This document shows positions 49,724-61,700 of a stretch of 64,000 nt of DNA, piece by piece. How positions within the stretch are numbered: the first letter of the stretch is position 1; every line of letters starts with the position of its first letter. The stretch is from Anthonomus grandis grandis (taxonomy: Eukaryota > Arthropoda > Insecta > Coleoptera > Curculionidae), in the NCBI RefSeq assembly GCF_022605725.1, contig NC_065551.1, forward strand, positions 2,604,001 to 2,668,000, given 5' to 3'. Both the position numbers and the translations under genes were made by a program. The notes beneath the pieces are model-generated. The model was not told the origin of the DNA and did not search any database. It saw only the letters and a program-made list of their open reading frames with translations.

Positions 49724-52700
49724 ATGCCATATCTCGGCTATCGTAAGAGCTACGACCTTGCGGATGGTCTCGTTGGATTCAGAATGAAGAAACTAAGACA
49801 AAACCGTTGGAATTTTTCCGATAGCTCCCATAGAAGCCGAGATATGGACCTTCAAAGTTTGGGTTTTTTCATTTTTCGGTTATACCCCCTCGTATCGAAT
49901 TTTTTCACCAAAAATTGATTTTTTTCGAAATCAAACTAAGTATACCAGCGTCTTATTTGGGTCACCTAGATTACGAAAACACCGGGTTATAACAGGATCC
50001 GAGCAGAACTAAGGAAATGAGAGCACTTTGAAAATCCTGAAAAAGTCGTTTTCGACGTCCGTTTTTGAGGCCAAAAATGGGCATCAAAAATGCCATATCT
50101 CGGCTATCGTAAGAGCTACGACCTTGCGGATGGTCTCGTTGGATTCAGAATGACGAAACTAAGACAAAACCGTTGGAATTTTCCCGATGGCACCCATAGA
50201 AGCCGAGATATGGACCTTCAAAGTTTGGGTTTTTTCATTTTTCGGTTATACCCCCTCGTATCGAATTTTTTCACCAAAAATTGATTTTTTTCGAAATCAA
50301 ACTAAGTATACCAGCGTCTTATTTGGGTCACCTAGATTACGAAAACACCGGGTTATAACAGGATCCGAGCAGAACTAAGGAAATGAGAGCACTTTGAAAA
50401 TCCTGAAAAAGTCGTTTTCGACGTCCGTTTTTGAGGCCAAAAATGGGCATCAAAAATGCCATATCTCGGCTATCGTAAGAGCTACGACCTTGCGGATGGT
50501 CTCGTTGGATTCAGAATGACGAAACTAAGACAAAACCGTTGGAATTTTCCCGATGGCACCCATAGAAGCCGAGATATCAACCTTCAAAGTTTGGGTTTTT
50601 TCATTTTTCGGGTATACCCCCCCGTATCGAATTTTTTCACCAAAAATTGATTTTTTTCGAAATCAAACTAAATATACCAGCGTATTATTTGGGTCACCTA
50701 GATTACGAAAACACCGGGTTATAACAGGATCCGAGCAGAACTAAGGGAATGAGAGCACTTTGAAAATCCTGAAAAAGTCGTTTTCGACGTCCGTTTTTGA
50801 GGCCAAAAATGGGCATCAAAAATGCCATATCTCGGCTATCGTAAGAGCTACGACCTTGCGGATAGTCTCGTTGGATTCAGAATGACGAAACTAAGACAAA
50901 ACCGTCGGAATGTTCCCGATAGCTCGAGATATCGACCTTCAAAGTTTGTTTTTTTTCATTTTTCGGGTATACCCCCCCGTATCGAATTTTTTCACCAATA
51001 ATTGATTTTTTTCGAAATCAAACTAAGTATACCAGCGTCTTATTTGGGTCACCTAGATTACGAAAACACCGGGTTATAATAGGATCCGAGCAGAACTAAG
51101 GGAATGAGAGCACTTTAAAAATCCTGAAAAAGTCGTTTTCGACGTCCGTTTTTGAGGCCAAAAATGGGATTAAGAATGACGAAACTAAGAGAAAACCGTT
51201 GGAATTTTTCCGATAGCTCCCATAGAAGCCGAGATATCGACCTTCAAAGTTTGGGTTTTTTAATTTTTCGGGTATACCCCCCCGTATCGAATTTTTTCAC
51301 CAAAAATTGATTTTTTTCGAAATCAAACTAAGTATACCAGCGTCTTATTTGGGTCACCTAGATTACGAAAACACCGGGTTATAACAGGATCCGAGCAGAA
51401 CTAAAAGAATGAGAGCACTTTGAAAATCCTGAAAAAGTCGTTTTCGACGACCGTTTTTGAGGCCAAAAATGGGCATCAAAAATGCCATATCTCGGCTATC
51501 GTAAGAGCTACGACCTTGCGGATAGTCTCGTTGGATTCAGAATGACGAAACTAAGACAAAACCGTCGGAATTTTCCCGATAGCTCGAGATATCGACCTTC
51601 AAAGTTTGGGTTTTTTCATTTTTCGGGTATACCCCCCCGTATCGAATTTTTTCACCAATAATTGATTTTTTTTGAAATCAAACTAAGTATACCAGCGTAT
51701 TATTTGGGTCACCTAGATTACGAAAACACCGGGTTATAACAGGATCCGAGCAGAACTAAGGGAATGAGAGCACTTTGAAAATCCTGAAAAAGTCGTTTTC
51801 GACGTCCGTTTTTGAGGCCAAAAATGGGCATCAAAAATGCCATATCTCGGCTATCGTAAGAGCTACGACCTTGCGGATGGTCTCGTTGGATTCAGAATGA
51901 CGAAACTAAGACAAAACCGTTGGAATTTTCCCGATGGCACCCATAGAAGCCGAGATATGGACCTTCAAAGTTTGGGTTTTTTCATTTTTCGGTTATACCC
52001 CCTCGTATCGAATTTTTTCACCAAAAATTGATTTTTTTCGAAATCAAACTAAGTATACCAGCGTCTTATTTGGGTCACCTAGATTACGAAAACACCGGGT
52101 TATAACAGGATCCGAGCAGAACTAAGGAAATGAGAGCACTTTGAAAATCCTGAAAAAGTCGTTTTCGACGTCCGTTTTTGAGGCCAAAAATGGGCATCAA
52201 AAATGCCATATCTCGGCTATCGTAAGAGCTACGACCTTGCGGATGGTCTCGTTGGATTCAGAATGACGAAACTAAGACAAAACCGTTGGAATTTTCCCGA
52301 TGGCACCCATAGAAGCCGAGATATCGACCTTCAAAGTTTGGGTTTTTTCATTTTTCGGGTATACCCCCCCGTATCGAATTTTTTCACCAAAAATTGATTT
52401 TTTTCGAAATCAAACTAAGTATACCAGCGTCTTATTTGGGTCACCTAGATTACGAAAACACCGGGTTATAACAGGATCCGAGCAGAACTAAAAGAATGAG
52501 AGCACTTTAAAAATCCTGAAAAAGTCGTTTTCGACGACCGTTTTTGAGGCCAAAAATGGGCATCAAAAATGCCATATCTCGGCTATCGTAAGAGCTACGA
52601 CCTTGCGGATAGTCTCGTTGGATTCAGAATGACGAAAATAAGACAAAACCGTCGGAATTTTCCCGATAGCTCGAGATATCGACCTTCAAAGTTTGGGTTT

Positions 52701-52923
52701 TTTCATTTTTCGGGTATACCCCCCCGTATCGAATTTTTTCACCAATAATTGATTTTTTTTGAAATCAAACTAAGTATACCAGCGTATTATTTGGGTCACC
52801 TAGATTACGAAAACACCGGGTTATAACAGGATCCGAGCAGAACTAAAGGAATGAGAGCACTTTGAAAATCCTGAAAAAGTCGTTTTCGACGTCCGTTTTT
52901 GAGGCCAAAAATGGGCATCAAAA
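49724..52923 (+). repeat. 1,747-bp HOR region, second location
   Basis: Monomers are b' at 49724 (like 5139), A 50090, B 50456, C 50822, D (61-bp deletion about 51168), E 51482, then A 51837, B 52203 and an E-like 355-bp monomer at 52569. A complete unit spans 50090-51836 (1,747 bp). B at 50456 has GATATCAACC, and C has a longer T run (TTTGTTTTTTTTC near 50947). In the second unit C and D are missing: the 3' part of B at 52203 carries D-like AACTAAAAGAATG and CTTTAAAAATCC, so it looks like a deletion fusion of B and D. Confidence 0.85.
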
Positions 52924-53999
52924 ATGCGATATCTCGGCTATCGTAAGAGCTACGACCTTGCGGATGGTCTCGTTGGATTCAGAATGACGAAACTAAGACA
53001 AAACCGTTGGAATTTTCCCGATGGCTCCCATAGAAGCCGAGATATCGACCTTCAAAGTTTGGGTTTTTTCATTTTTCGGGTATACCCCCCCGTATCGAAT
53101 TTTTTCACCAATAATTGATTTTTTTCGAAATCAAACTAAGTATACCAGCGTCTTATTTGGGTCACCTAGATTACGAAAACACCGGGTTATAACAGGATCC
53201 GAGCAGAACTAAGGGAATGAGAGCACTTTGAAAATCCTGAAAAAGTCGTTTTCGACGACCGTTTTTGAGGCCAAAAATGGGCATCAAAAATGCCATATCT
53301 CGGCTATCGTAAGAGCTACGACTTTGCGGATAGTCTCGTTGGATTCAGAATGACGAAACTAAGACAAAACCGTCGGAATTTTCCCGATAGCTCGAGATAT
53401 CGACCTTCAAAGTTTGGGTTTTTTCATTTTTCGGGTATACCCCCCCGTATCGAATTTTTTCACCAATAATTGATTTTTTTTGAAATCAAACTAAGTATAC
53501 CAGCGTATTATTTGGGTCACCTAGATTACGAAAACACCGGGTTATAACAGGATCCGAGCAGAACTAAGGGAATGAGAGCACTTTGAAAATCCTGAAAAAG
53601 TCGTTTTCGACGTCCGTTTTTGAGGCCAAAAATGGGCATCAAAAATGCCATATCTCGGCTATCGTAAGAGCTACGACCTTGCGGATAGTCTCGTTGGATT
53701 CAGAATGACGAAACTAAGACAAAACCGTTGGAATTTTCCCGATGGCTCGAGATATCGACCTTCAAAGTTTGGGTTTTTTCATTTTTCGTGTATACCCCCC
53801 CGTATCGAATTTTTTCACCAATAATTGATTTTTTTTGAAATCAAACTAAGTATACCAGCGTATTATTTGGGTCACCTAGATTACGAAAACACCGGGTTAT
53901 AACAGGATCCGAGCAGAACTAAGGGAATGAGAGCACTTTGAAAATCCTGAAAAAGTCGTTTTCGACGTCCGTTTTTGAGGCCAAAAATGGGCATCAAAA

Positions 54000-56173
54000 A
54001 TGCCATATCTCGGCTATCGTAAGAGCTACGACCTTGCGGATAGTCTCGTTGGATTCAGAATGACGAAACTAAGACAAAACCGTTGGAATTTTCCCGATAG
54101 CTCCCATAGAAGCCGAGATATTGAACTTCAAAGTTTGGGTTTTTTCATTTTTCGGGTATACCCCCCCGTATCGAATTTTTTCACCAAAAATTGATTTTTT
54201 TCGAAATTAAACTAAGTATACCAGCGTATTATTTGGGTCACCTAGATTACGAAAACACCGGGTTATAACGGGATCCGAGCAGAACTAAGGGAATGAGAGC
54301 ACTTTGAAAATCCTGAAAAAGTCGTTTTCGACGTCCGTTTTTGAGGCCAAAAATGGGCATCAAAAATGCCATATCTCGGCTATCGTAAGAGCTACGACCT
54401 TGCGGATAGTCTCGTTGGATTCAGAATGACGAAACTAAGACAAAACCGTCGGAATTTTCCCGATAGCTCGAGATATCGACCTTCAAAGTTTGGTTTTTTT
54501 CATTTTTCGGGTATACCCCCCCGTATCGAATTTTTTCACCAAAAATTGATTTTTTTCGAAATTAAACTAAGTATACCAGCGTATTATTTGGGTCACCTAG
54601 ATTACGAAAACACCGGGTTATAACGGGATCCGAGCAGAACTAAGGGAATGAGAGCACTTTGAAAATCCTGAAAAAGTCGTTTTCGACGTCCGTTTTTGAG
54701 GCCAAAAATGGGCATCAAAAATGCCATATCTCGGCTATCGTAAGAGCTACGACCTTGCGGATGGTCTCGTTGGATTCAGAATGACAAAACTAAGACAAAA
54801 CCGTCGGAATTTTCCCGATAGCTCCCATAGAAGCCGAGATATCGACCTTCAAAGTTTGGGTTTTTTCATTTTTCGGGTATATCCCCCCGTATCGAATTTT
54901 TTCACCAAAAATTGATTTTTTTCGAAATCAAACTAAGTATACCAGCGTCTTATTTGGGTCACCTTGATTACGAAAACACCGGGTTATAACGGGATCCGAG
55001 CAGAACTAAGGGAATGAGAGCACTTTGAAAATCCTGAAAAAGTCGTTTTCGACGTCCGTTTTTGAGGCCAAAAATGGGCATCAAAAATGCCATATCTCGG
55101 CTATCGTAAGAGCTACGACCTTGCGGATGGACTCGTTGGATTAAGAATGACGAAACTAAGACAAAACCGTTGGAATTTTTCCGATAGCTCCCATAGAAGC
55201 CGAGATATTGAACTTCAAAGTTTGGGTTTTTTCATTTTTCGGGTATACCCCCCCGTATCGAATTTTTTCACCAAAAATTGATTTTTTTCGAAATTAAACT
55301 AAGTATACCAGCGTATTATTTGGGTCACCTAGATTACGAAAACACCGGGTTATAACGGGATCCGAGCAGAACTAAGGGAATGAGAGCACTTTGAAAATCC
55401 TGAAAAAGTCGTTTTCGACGTCCGTTTTTGAGGCCAAAAATGGGCATCAAAAATGCCATATCTCGGCTATCGTAAGAGCTACGACCTTGCGGATAGTCTC
55501 GTTGGATTCAGAATGACGAAACTAAGACAAAACCGTCGGAATTTTCCCGATAGCTCGAGATATCGACCTTCAAAGTTTGGTTTTTTTCATTTTTCGGGTA
55601 TACCCCCCCGTATCGAATTTTTTCACCAAAAATTGATTTTTTTCGAAATTAAACTAAGTATACCAGCGTATTATTTGGGTCACCTAGATTACGAAAACAC
55701 CGGGTTATAACGGGATCCGAGCAGAACTAAGGGAATGAGAGCACTTTGAAAATCCTGAAAAAGTCGTTTTCGACGTCCGTTTTTGAGGCCAAAAATGGGC
55801 ATCAAAAATGCCATATCTCGGCTATCGTAAGAGCTACGACCTTGCGGATGGTCTCGTTGGATTCAGAATGACGAAACTAAGACAAAACCGTCGGAATTTT
55901 CCCGATAGCTCCCATAGAAGCCGAGATATCGACCTTCAAAGTTTGGGTTTTTTCATTTTTCGGGTATACCCCCCCGTATCGAATTTTTTCACCAAAAATT
56001 GATTTTTTTCGAAATTAAACTAAGTATACCAGCGTATTGTTTGGGTCACCTAGATTACGAAAACACCGGGTTATAACGGGATCCGAGCAGAACTAAGGGA
56101 ATGAGAGCACTTTGAAAATCCTGAAAAAGTCGTTTTCGACGTCCGTTTTTGAGGCCAAAAATGGGCATCAAAA
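54000..56173 (+). repeat. 1,087-bp three-monomer HOR, two tandem copies
   Basis: The order is a 366-bp monomer with GATATTGAACTTC (54000, 55087), a 355-bp monomer with TTTGGTTTTTTTC (54366, 55453) and a 366-bp monomer with CGTCGGAATTTTCCC and an intact dyad (54721, 55808). Copies are 54000-55086 and 55087-56173. It shares its first two monomer types with the dimer at 11163-12605, so the dimer and trimer are alternative outcomes of amplification from one neighbourhood. Copies differ at GATGGACTCG (55129) and in the 3' half of the third monomer. Confidence 0.85.
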
Positions 56174-58723
56174 ATGCCATATCTCGGCTATCGTAAGAGC
56201 TACGACCTTGCGGATAGTCTCGTTGGATTCAGAATGATGAAACTAAGACAAAACCGTTGGAATTTTTCCGATAGCTCCCATAGAAGCCGAGATATCGACC
56301 TTCAAAGTTTGGGTTTTTTCATTTTTCGGGTATACCCCCCCGTATCGAATTTTTTCACCAAAAATTGATTTTTTTCGAAATCAAACTAAGTATACCAGCG
56401 TCTTATTTGGGTCACCTAGATTACGAAAACACCCGGTTATAACAGGATCCGAGCAGAACTAAGGGAATGAGAGCACTTTGAAAATCCTGAAAAAGTCGTT
56501 TTCGACGTCCGTTTTTGAGGCCAAAAATGGGCATCAAAAATGCCATATCTCGGCTATCGTAAGAGCTACGACCTTGCGGATAGTCTCGTTGGATTCAGAA
56601 TGACGAAACTAAGACAAAACCGTCGGAATTTTCCCGATAGCTCGAGATATCGACCTTCAAAGTTTGGTTTTTTTCATTTTTCGGGTATACCCCCCCGTAT
56701 CGAATTTTTTCACCAATAATTGATTTTTTTCGAAATCAAACTAAGTATACCAGCGTCTTATTTGGGTCACCTAGATTACGAAAACACCGGGTTATAACAG
56801 GATCCGAGCAGAACTAAGGGAATGAGAGCACTTTGAAAATCCTGAAAAAGGCGTTTTCGACGTCCGTTTTTGAGGCCAAAAATGGGCATCAAAAATGCCA
56901 TATCTCGGCTATCGTAAGAGCTACGACCTTGCGGATAGTCTCGTTGGATTCAGAATGATGAAACTAAGACAAAACCGTTGGAATTTTTCCGATAGCTCCC
57001 ATAGAAGCCGAGATATCGACCTTCAAAGTTTGGGTTTTTTCATTTTTCGGGTATACCCCCCGTATCGAATTTTTTCACCAAAAATTGATTTTTTTCGAAA
57101 TTAAATTAAGTATACCAGCGTCTTATTTGGGTCACCTAGATTACGAAAACACCGGGTTATAACAGGATCCGAGCAGAACTAAAGAAATGAGAGCACTTTG
57201 AAAATCCTGAAAAAGTCGTTTTCGACGTCCGTTTTTGAGGCCAAAAATGGGCATCAAAAATGCCATATCTCGGCTATCGTAAGAGCTACGACCTTGCGGA
57301 TAGTCTCGTTGGATTCAGAATGATGAAACTAAGACAAAACCGTTGGAATTTTTCCGATAGCTCCCATAGAAGCCGAGATATCGACCTTCAAAGTTTGGGT
57401 TTTTTCATTTTTCGGGTATACCCCCCCGTATCGAATTTTTTCACCAATAATTGATTTTTTTCGAAATCAAACTAAGTATACCAGCGTCTTATTTGGGTCA
57501 CCTAGATTACGAAAACACCGGGTTATAACAGGATCCGAGCAGAACTAAGGGAATGAGAGCACTTTGAAAATCCTGAAAAAGGCGTTTTCGACGTCCGTTT
57601 TTGAGGCCAAAAATGGGCATCAAAAATGCCATATCTCGGCTATCGTAAGAGCTACGACCTTGCGGATAGTCTCGTTGGATTCAGAATGACGAAACTAAGA
57701 CAAAACCGTTGGAATTTTCCCGATGGCTCCCATAGAAGCCGAGATATCGACCTTCAAAGTTTGGGTTTTTTAATTTTTCGGGTATACCCCCCCGTATCGA
57801 ATTTTTTCACCAAAAATTGATTTTTTTCGAAATCAAACTAAGTATACCAGCGTCTTATTTGGGTCACCTAGATTACGAAAACACCGGGTTATAACAGGAT
57901 CCGAGCAGAACTAAGGGAATGAGAGCACTTTGAAAATCCTGAAAAAGGCGTTTTCGACGTCCGTTTTTGAGGCCAAAAATGGGCATCAAAAATGCCATAT
58001 CTCGGCTATCGTAAGAGCTACGACCCTGCGGATGGTCTCGTTGGATTAAGAATGACGAAACTAAGACAAAACCGTTGGAATTTTTCCGATAGCTCCCATA
58101 GAAGCCGAGATATCGACCTTCAAAGTTTGGTTTTTTTCATTTTTCGGGTATACCCCCCCGTATCGAATTTTTTCACCAATAATTGATTTTTTTCGAAATC
58201 AAACTAAGTATACCAGCGTCTTATTTGGGTCACCTAGATTACGAAAACACCGGGTTATAACAGGATCCGAGCAGAACTAAGGGAATGAGAGCACTTTGAA
58301 AATCCTGAAAAGGGCGTTTTCGACGTCCGTTTTTGAGGCCAAGAATGGGCATCAAAAATGCCATATCTCGGCTATCGTAAGAGCTACGACCTTGCGGATA
58401 GTCTCGTTGGATTCAGAATGATGAAACTAAGACAAAACCGTTGGAATTTTTCCGATAGCTCCCATAGAAGCCGAGATATCGACCTTCAAAGTTTGGGTTT
58501 TTTCATTTTTCGGGTATACCCCCCCGTATCGAATTTTTTCACCAAAAATTGATTTTTTTCGAAATCAAACTAAGTATACCAGCGCCTTATTTGGGTTACC
58601 TTGATTACGAAAACACCGGGTTATAACGGGATCCGAGCAGAACTAAGGGAATGAGAGCACTTTGAAAATTCTGAAAAAGTCGTTTTCGACGTCCGTTTTT
58701 GAGGCCAAAAATGGGCATCAAAA
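56174..58723 (+). repeat. Zone of GAATGATGAAAC monomers
   Basis: Monomers start at 56174, 56540 (355 bp), 56895 (365 bp, short C tract), 57260, 57626, 57992 and 58358. Four of them (56174, 56895, 57260, 58358) carry GAATGATGAAAC, which is otherwise seen at 47527. Several end in AAAAAGGCG. The alternation is irregular and I could not define an HOR period. AAATTAAATTAAG near 57099 and AACTAAAGAAATG near 57178 are private. Confidence 0.75.
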
Positions 58724-61700
58724 ATGCCATATCTCGGCTACCGTAAGAGCTACGACCCTGCGGATGGTCTCGTTGGATTAAGAATGACGAAACTAAGACA
58801 AAACCGTTGGAATTTTCCCGATGGCACCCATAGAAGCCGAGATATCGACCTTCAAAGTTTGGGTTTTTTCATTTTTCGGGTATACCCCCCCGTATCCAAT
58901 TTTTTCACCAAAAATTGATTTTCTTCGAAATGAAACTAAGTATACCAGCGTCTTATTTGGGTCACCTAGATTACGAAAACACCGGGTTATAACAGGATCC
59001 GAGCAGAACTATGGGAATGAGAGCACTTTGAAAATCCTGAAAAAGGCGTTTTCGACGTCCGTTTTTGAGGCCAAAAATGGGCATCAAAAATGCCATATCT
59101 CGGCTATCGTAAGAGCTACGACCTTGCGGATGGTCTCGTTGGATTCAGAATGACGAAACTAAGACAAAACCGTTGGAATTTTCCCGATAGCTCCCATAGA
59201 AGCCGAGATATCGACCTTCAAAGTTTGGGTTTTTTCATTTTTCGGGTATACCCCCCCGTATCGAATTTTTTCACCAAAAATTGATTTTTTTCGAAATCAA
59301 ACTAAGTATACCAGCGCCTTATTTGGGTTACCTTGATTACGATAACACCGGGTTATAACGGGATCCGAGTAGAACTAAGGGAATGAGAGCACTTTGAAAA
59401 TCCTGAAAAAGTCGTTTTCGACGTCCGTTTTTGAGGCCAAAAATGGGCATCAAAAATGCCATATCTCGGCTATCGTAAGAGCTACGACCTTGCGGATGGT
59501 CTCGTTGGATTCAGAATGAAGAAACTAAGACAAAACCGTTGGAATTTTTCCGATAGCTCCCATAGAAGCCGAGATATGGACCTTCAAAGTTTGGGTTTTT
59601 TCATTTTTCGGTTATACCCCCTCGTATCGAATTTTTTCACCAAAAATTGATTTTTTTCGAAATCAAACTAAGTATACCAGCGTCTTATTTGGGTCACCTA
59701 GATTACGAAAACACCGGGTTATAACAGGATCCGAGCAGAACTAAGGAAATGAGAGCACTTTGAAAATCCTGAAAAAGTCGTTTTCGACGTCCGTTTTTGA
59801 GGCCAAAAATGGGCATCAAAAATGCCATATCTCGGCTATCGTAAGAGCTACGACCTTGCGGATGGTCTCGTTGGATTCAGAATGACGAAACTAAGACAAA
59901 ACCGTTGGAATTTTCCCGATGGCACCCATAGAAGCCGAGATATGGACCTTCAAAGTTTGGGTTTTTTCATTTTTCGGTTATACCCCCTCGTATCGAATTT
60001 TTTCACCAAAAATTGATTTTTTTCGAAATCAAACTAAGTATACCAGCGTCTTATTTGGGTCACCTAGATTACGAAAACACCGGGTTATAACAGGATCCGA
60101 GCAGAACTAAGGAAATGAGAGCACTTTGAAAATCCTGAAAAAGTCGTTTTCGACGTCCGTTTTTTAGGCCAAAAATGGGCATCAAAAATGCCATATCTCG
60201 GCTATCGTAAGAGCTACGACCTTGCGGATGGTCTCGTTGGATTCAGAATGACGAAACTAAGACAAAACCGTTGGAATTTTCCCGATGGCACCCATAGAAG
60301 CCGAGATATCGACCTTCAAAGTTTGGGTTTTTTCATTTTTCGGGTATACCCCCCCGTATCGAATTTTTTCACCAAAAATTGATTTTTTTCGAAATCAAAC
60401 TAAATATACCAGCGTATTATTTGGGTCACCTAGATTACGAAAACACCGGGTTATAACAGGATCCGAGCAGAACTAAGGGAATGAGAGCACTTTGAAAATC
60501 CTGAAAAAGTCGTTTTCGACGTCCGTTTTTGAGGCCAAAAATGGGCATCAAAAATGCCATATCTCGGCTATCGTAAGAGCTACGACCTTGCGGATAGTCT
60601 CGTTGGATTCAGAATGACGAAACTAAGACAAAACCGTTGGAATTTTTCCGATAGCTCCCATAGAAGCCGAGATATGGACCTTCAAAGTTTGGGTTTTTTC
60701 ATTTTTCGGTTATACCCCCTCGTATCGAATTTTTTCACCAAAAATTGATTTTTTTCGAAATCAAACTAAGTATACCAGCGTCTTATTTGGGTCACCTAGA
60801 TTACGAAAACACCGGGTTATAACAGGATCCGAGCAGAACTAAGGAAATGAGAGCACTTTGAAAATCCTGAAAAAGTCGTTTTCGACGTCCGTTTTTGAGG
60901 CCAAAAATGGGCATCAAAAATGCCATATCTCGGCTATCGTAAGAGCTACGACCTTGCGGATGGTCTCGTTGGATTCAGAATGACGAAACTAAGACAAAAC
61001 CGTTGGAATTTTCCCGATGGCACCCATAGAAGCCGAGATATGGACCTTCAAAGTTTGGGTTTTTTCATTTTTCGGTTATACCCCCTCGTATCGAATTTTT
61101 TCACCAAAAATTGATTTTTTTCGAAATCAAACTAAGTATACCAGCGTCTTATTTGGGTCACCTAGATTACGAAAACACCGGGTTATAACAGGATCCGAGC
61201 AGAACTAAGGAAATGAGAGCACTTTGAAAATCCTGAAAAAGTCGTTTTCGACGTCCGTTTTTGAGGCCAAAAATGGGCATCAAAAATGCCATATCTCGGC
61301 TATCGTAAGAGCTACGACCTTGCGGATGGTCTCGTTGGATTCAGAATGACGAAACTAAGACAAAACCGTTGGAATTTTCCCGATGGCACCCATAGAAGCC
61401 GAGATATCGACCTTCAAAGTTTGGGTTTTTTCATTTTTCGGGTATACCCCCCCGTATCGAATTTTTTCACCAAAAATTGATTTTTTTCGAAATCAAACTA
61501 AATATACCAGCGTATTATTTGGGTCACCTAGATTACGAAAACACCGGGTTATAACAGGATCCGAGCAGAACTAAGGGAATGAGAGCACTTTGAAAATCCT
61601 GAAAAAGTCGTTTTCGACGTCCGTTTTTGAGGCCAAAAATGGGCATCAAAAATGCCATATCTCGGCTATCGTAAGAGCTACGACCTTGCGGATAGTCTCG

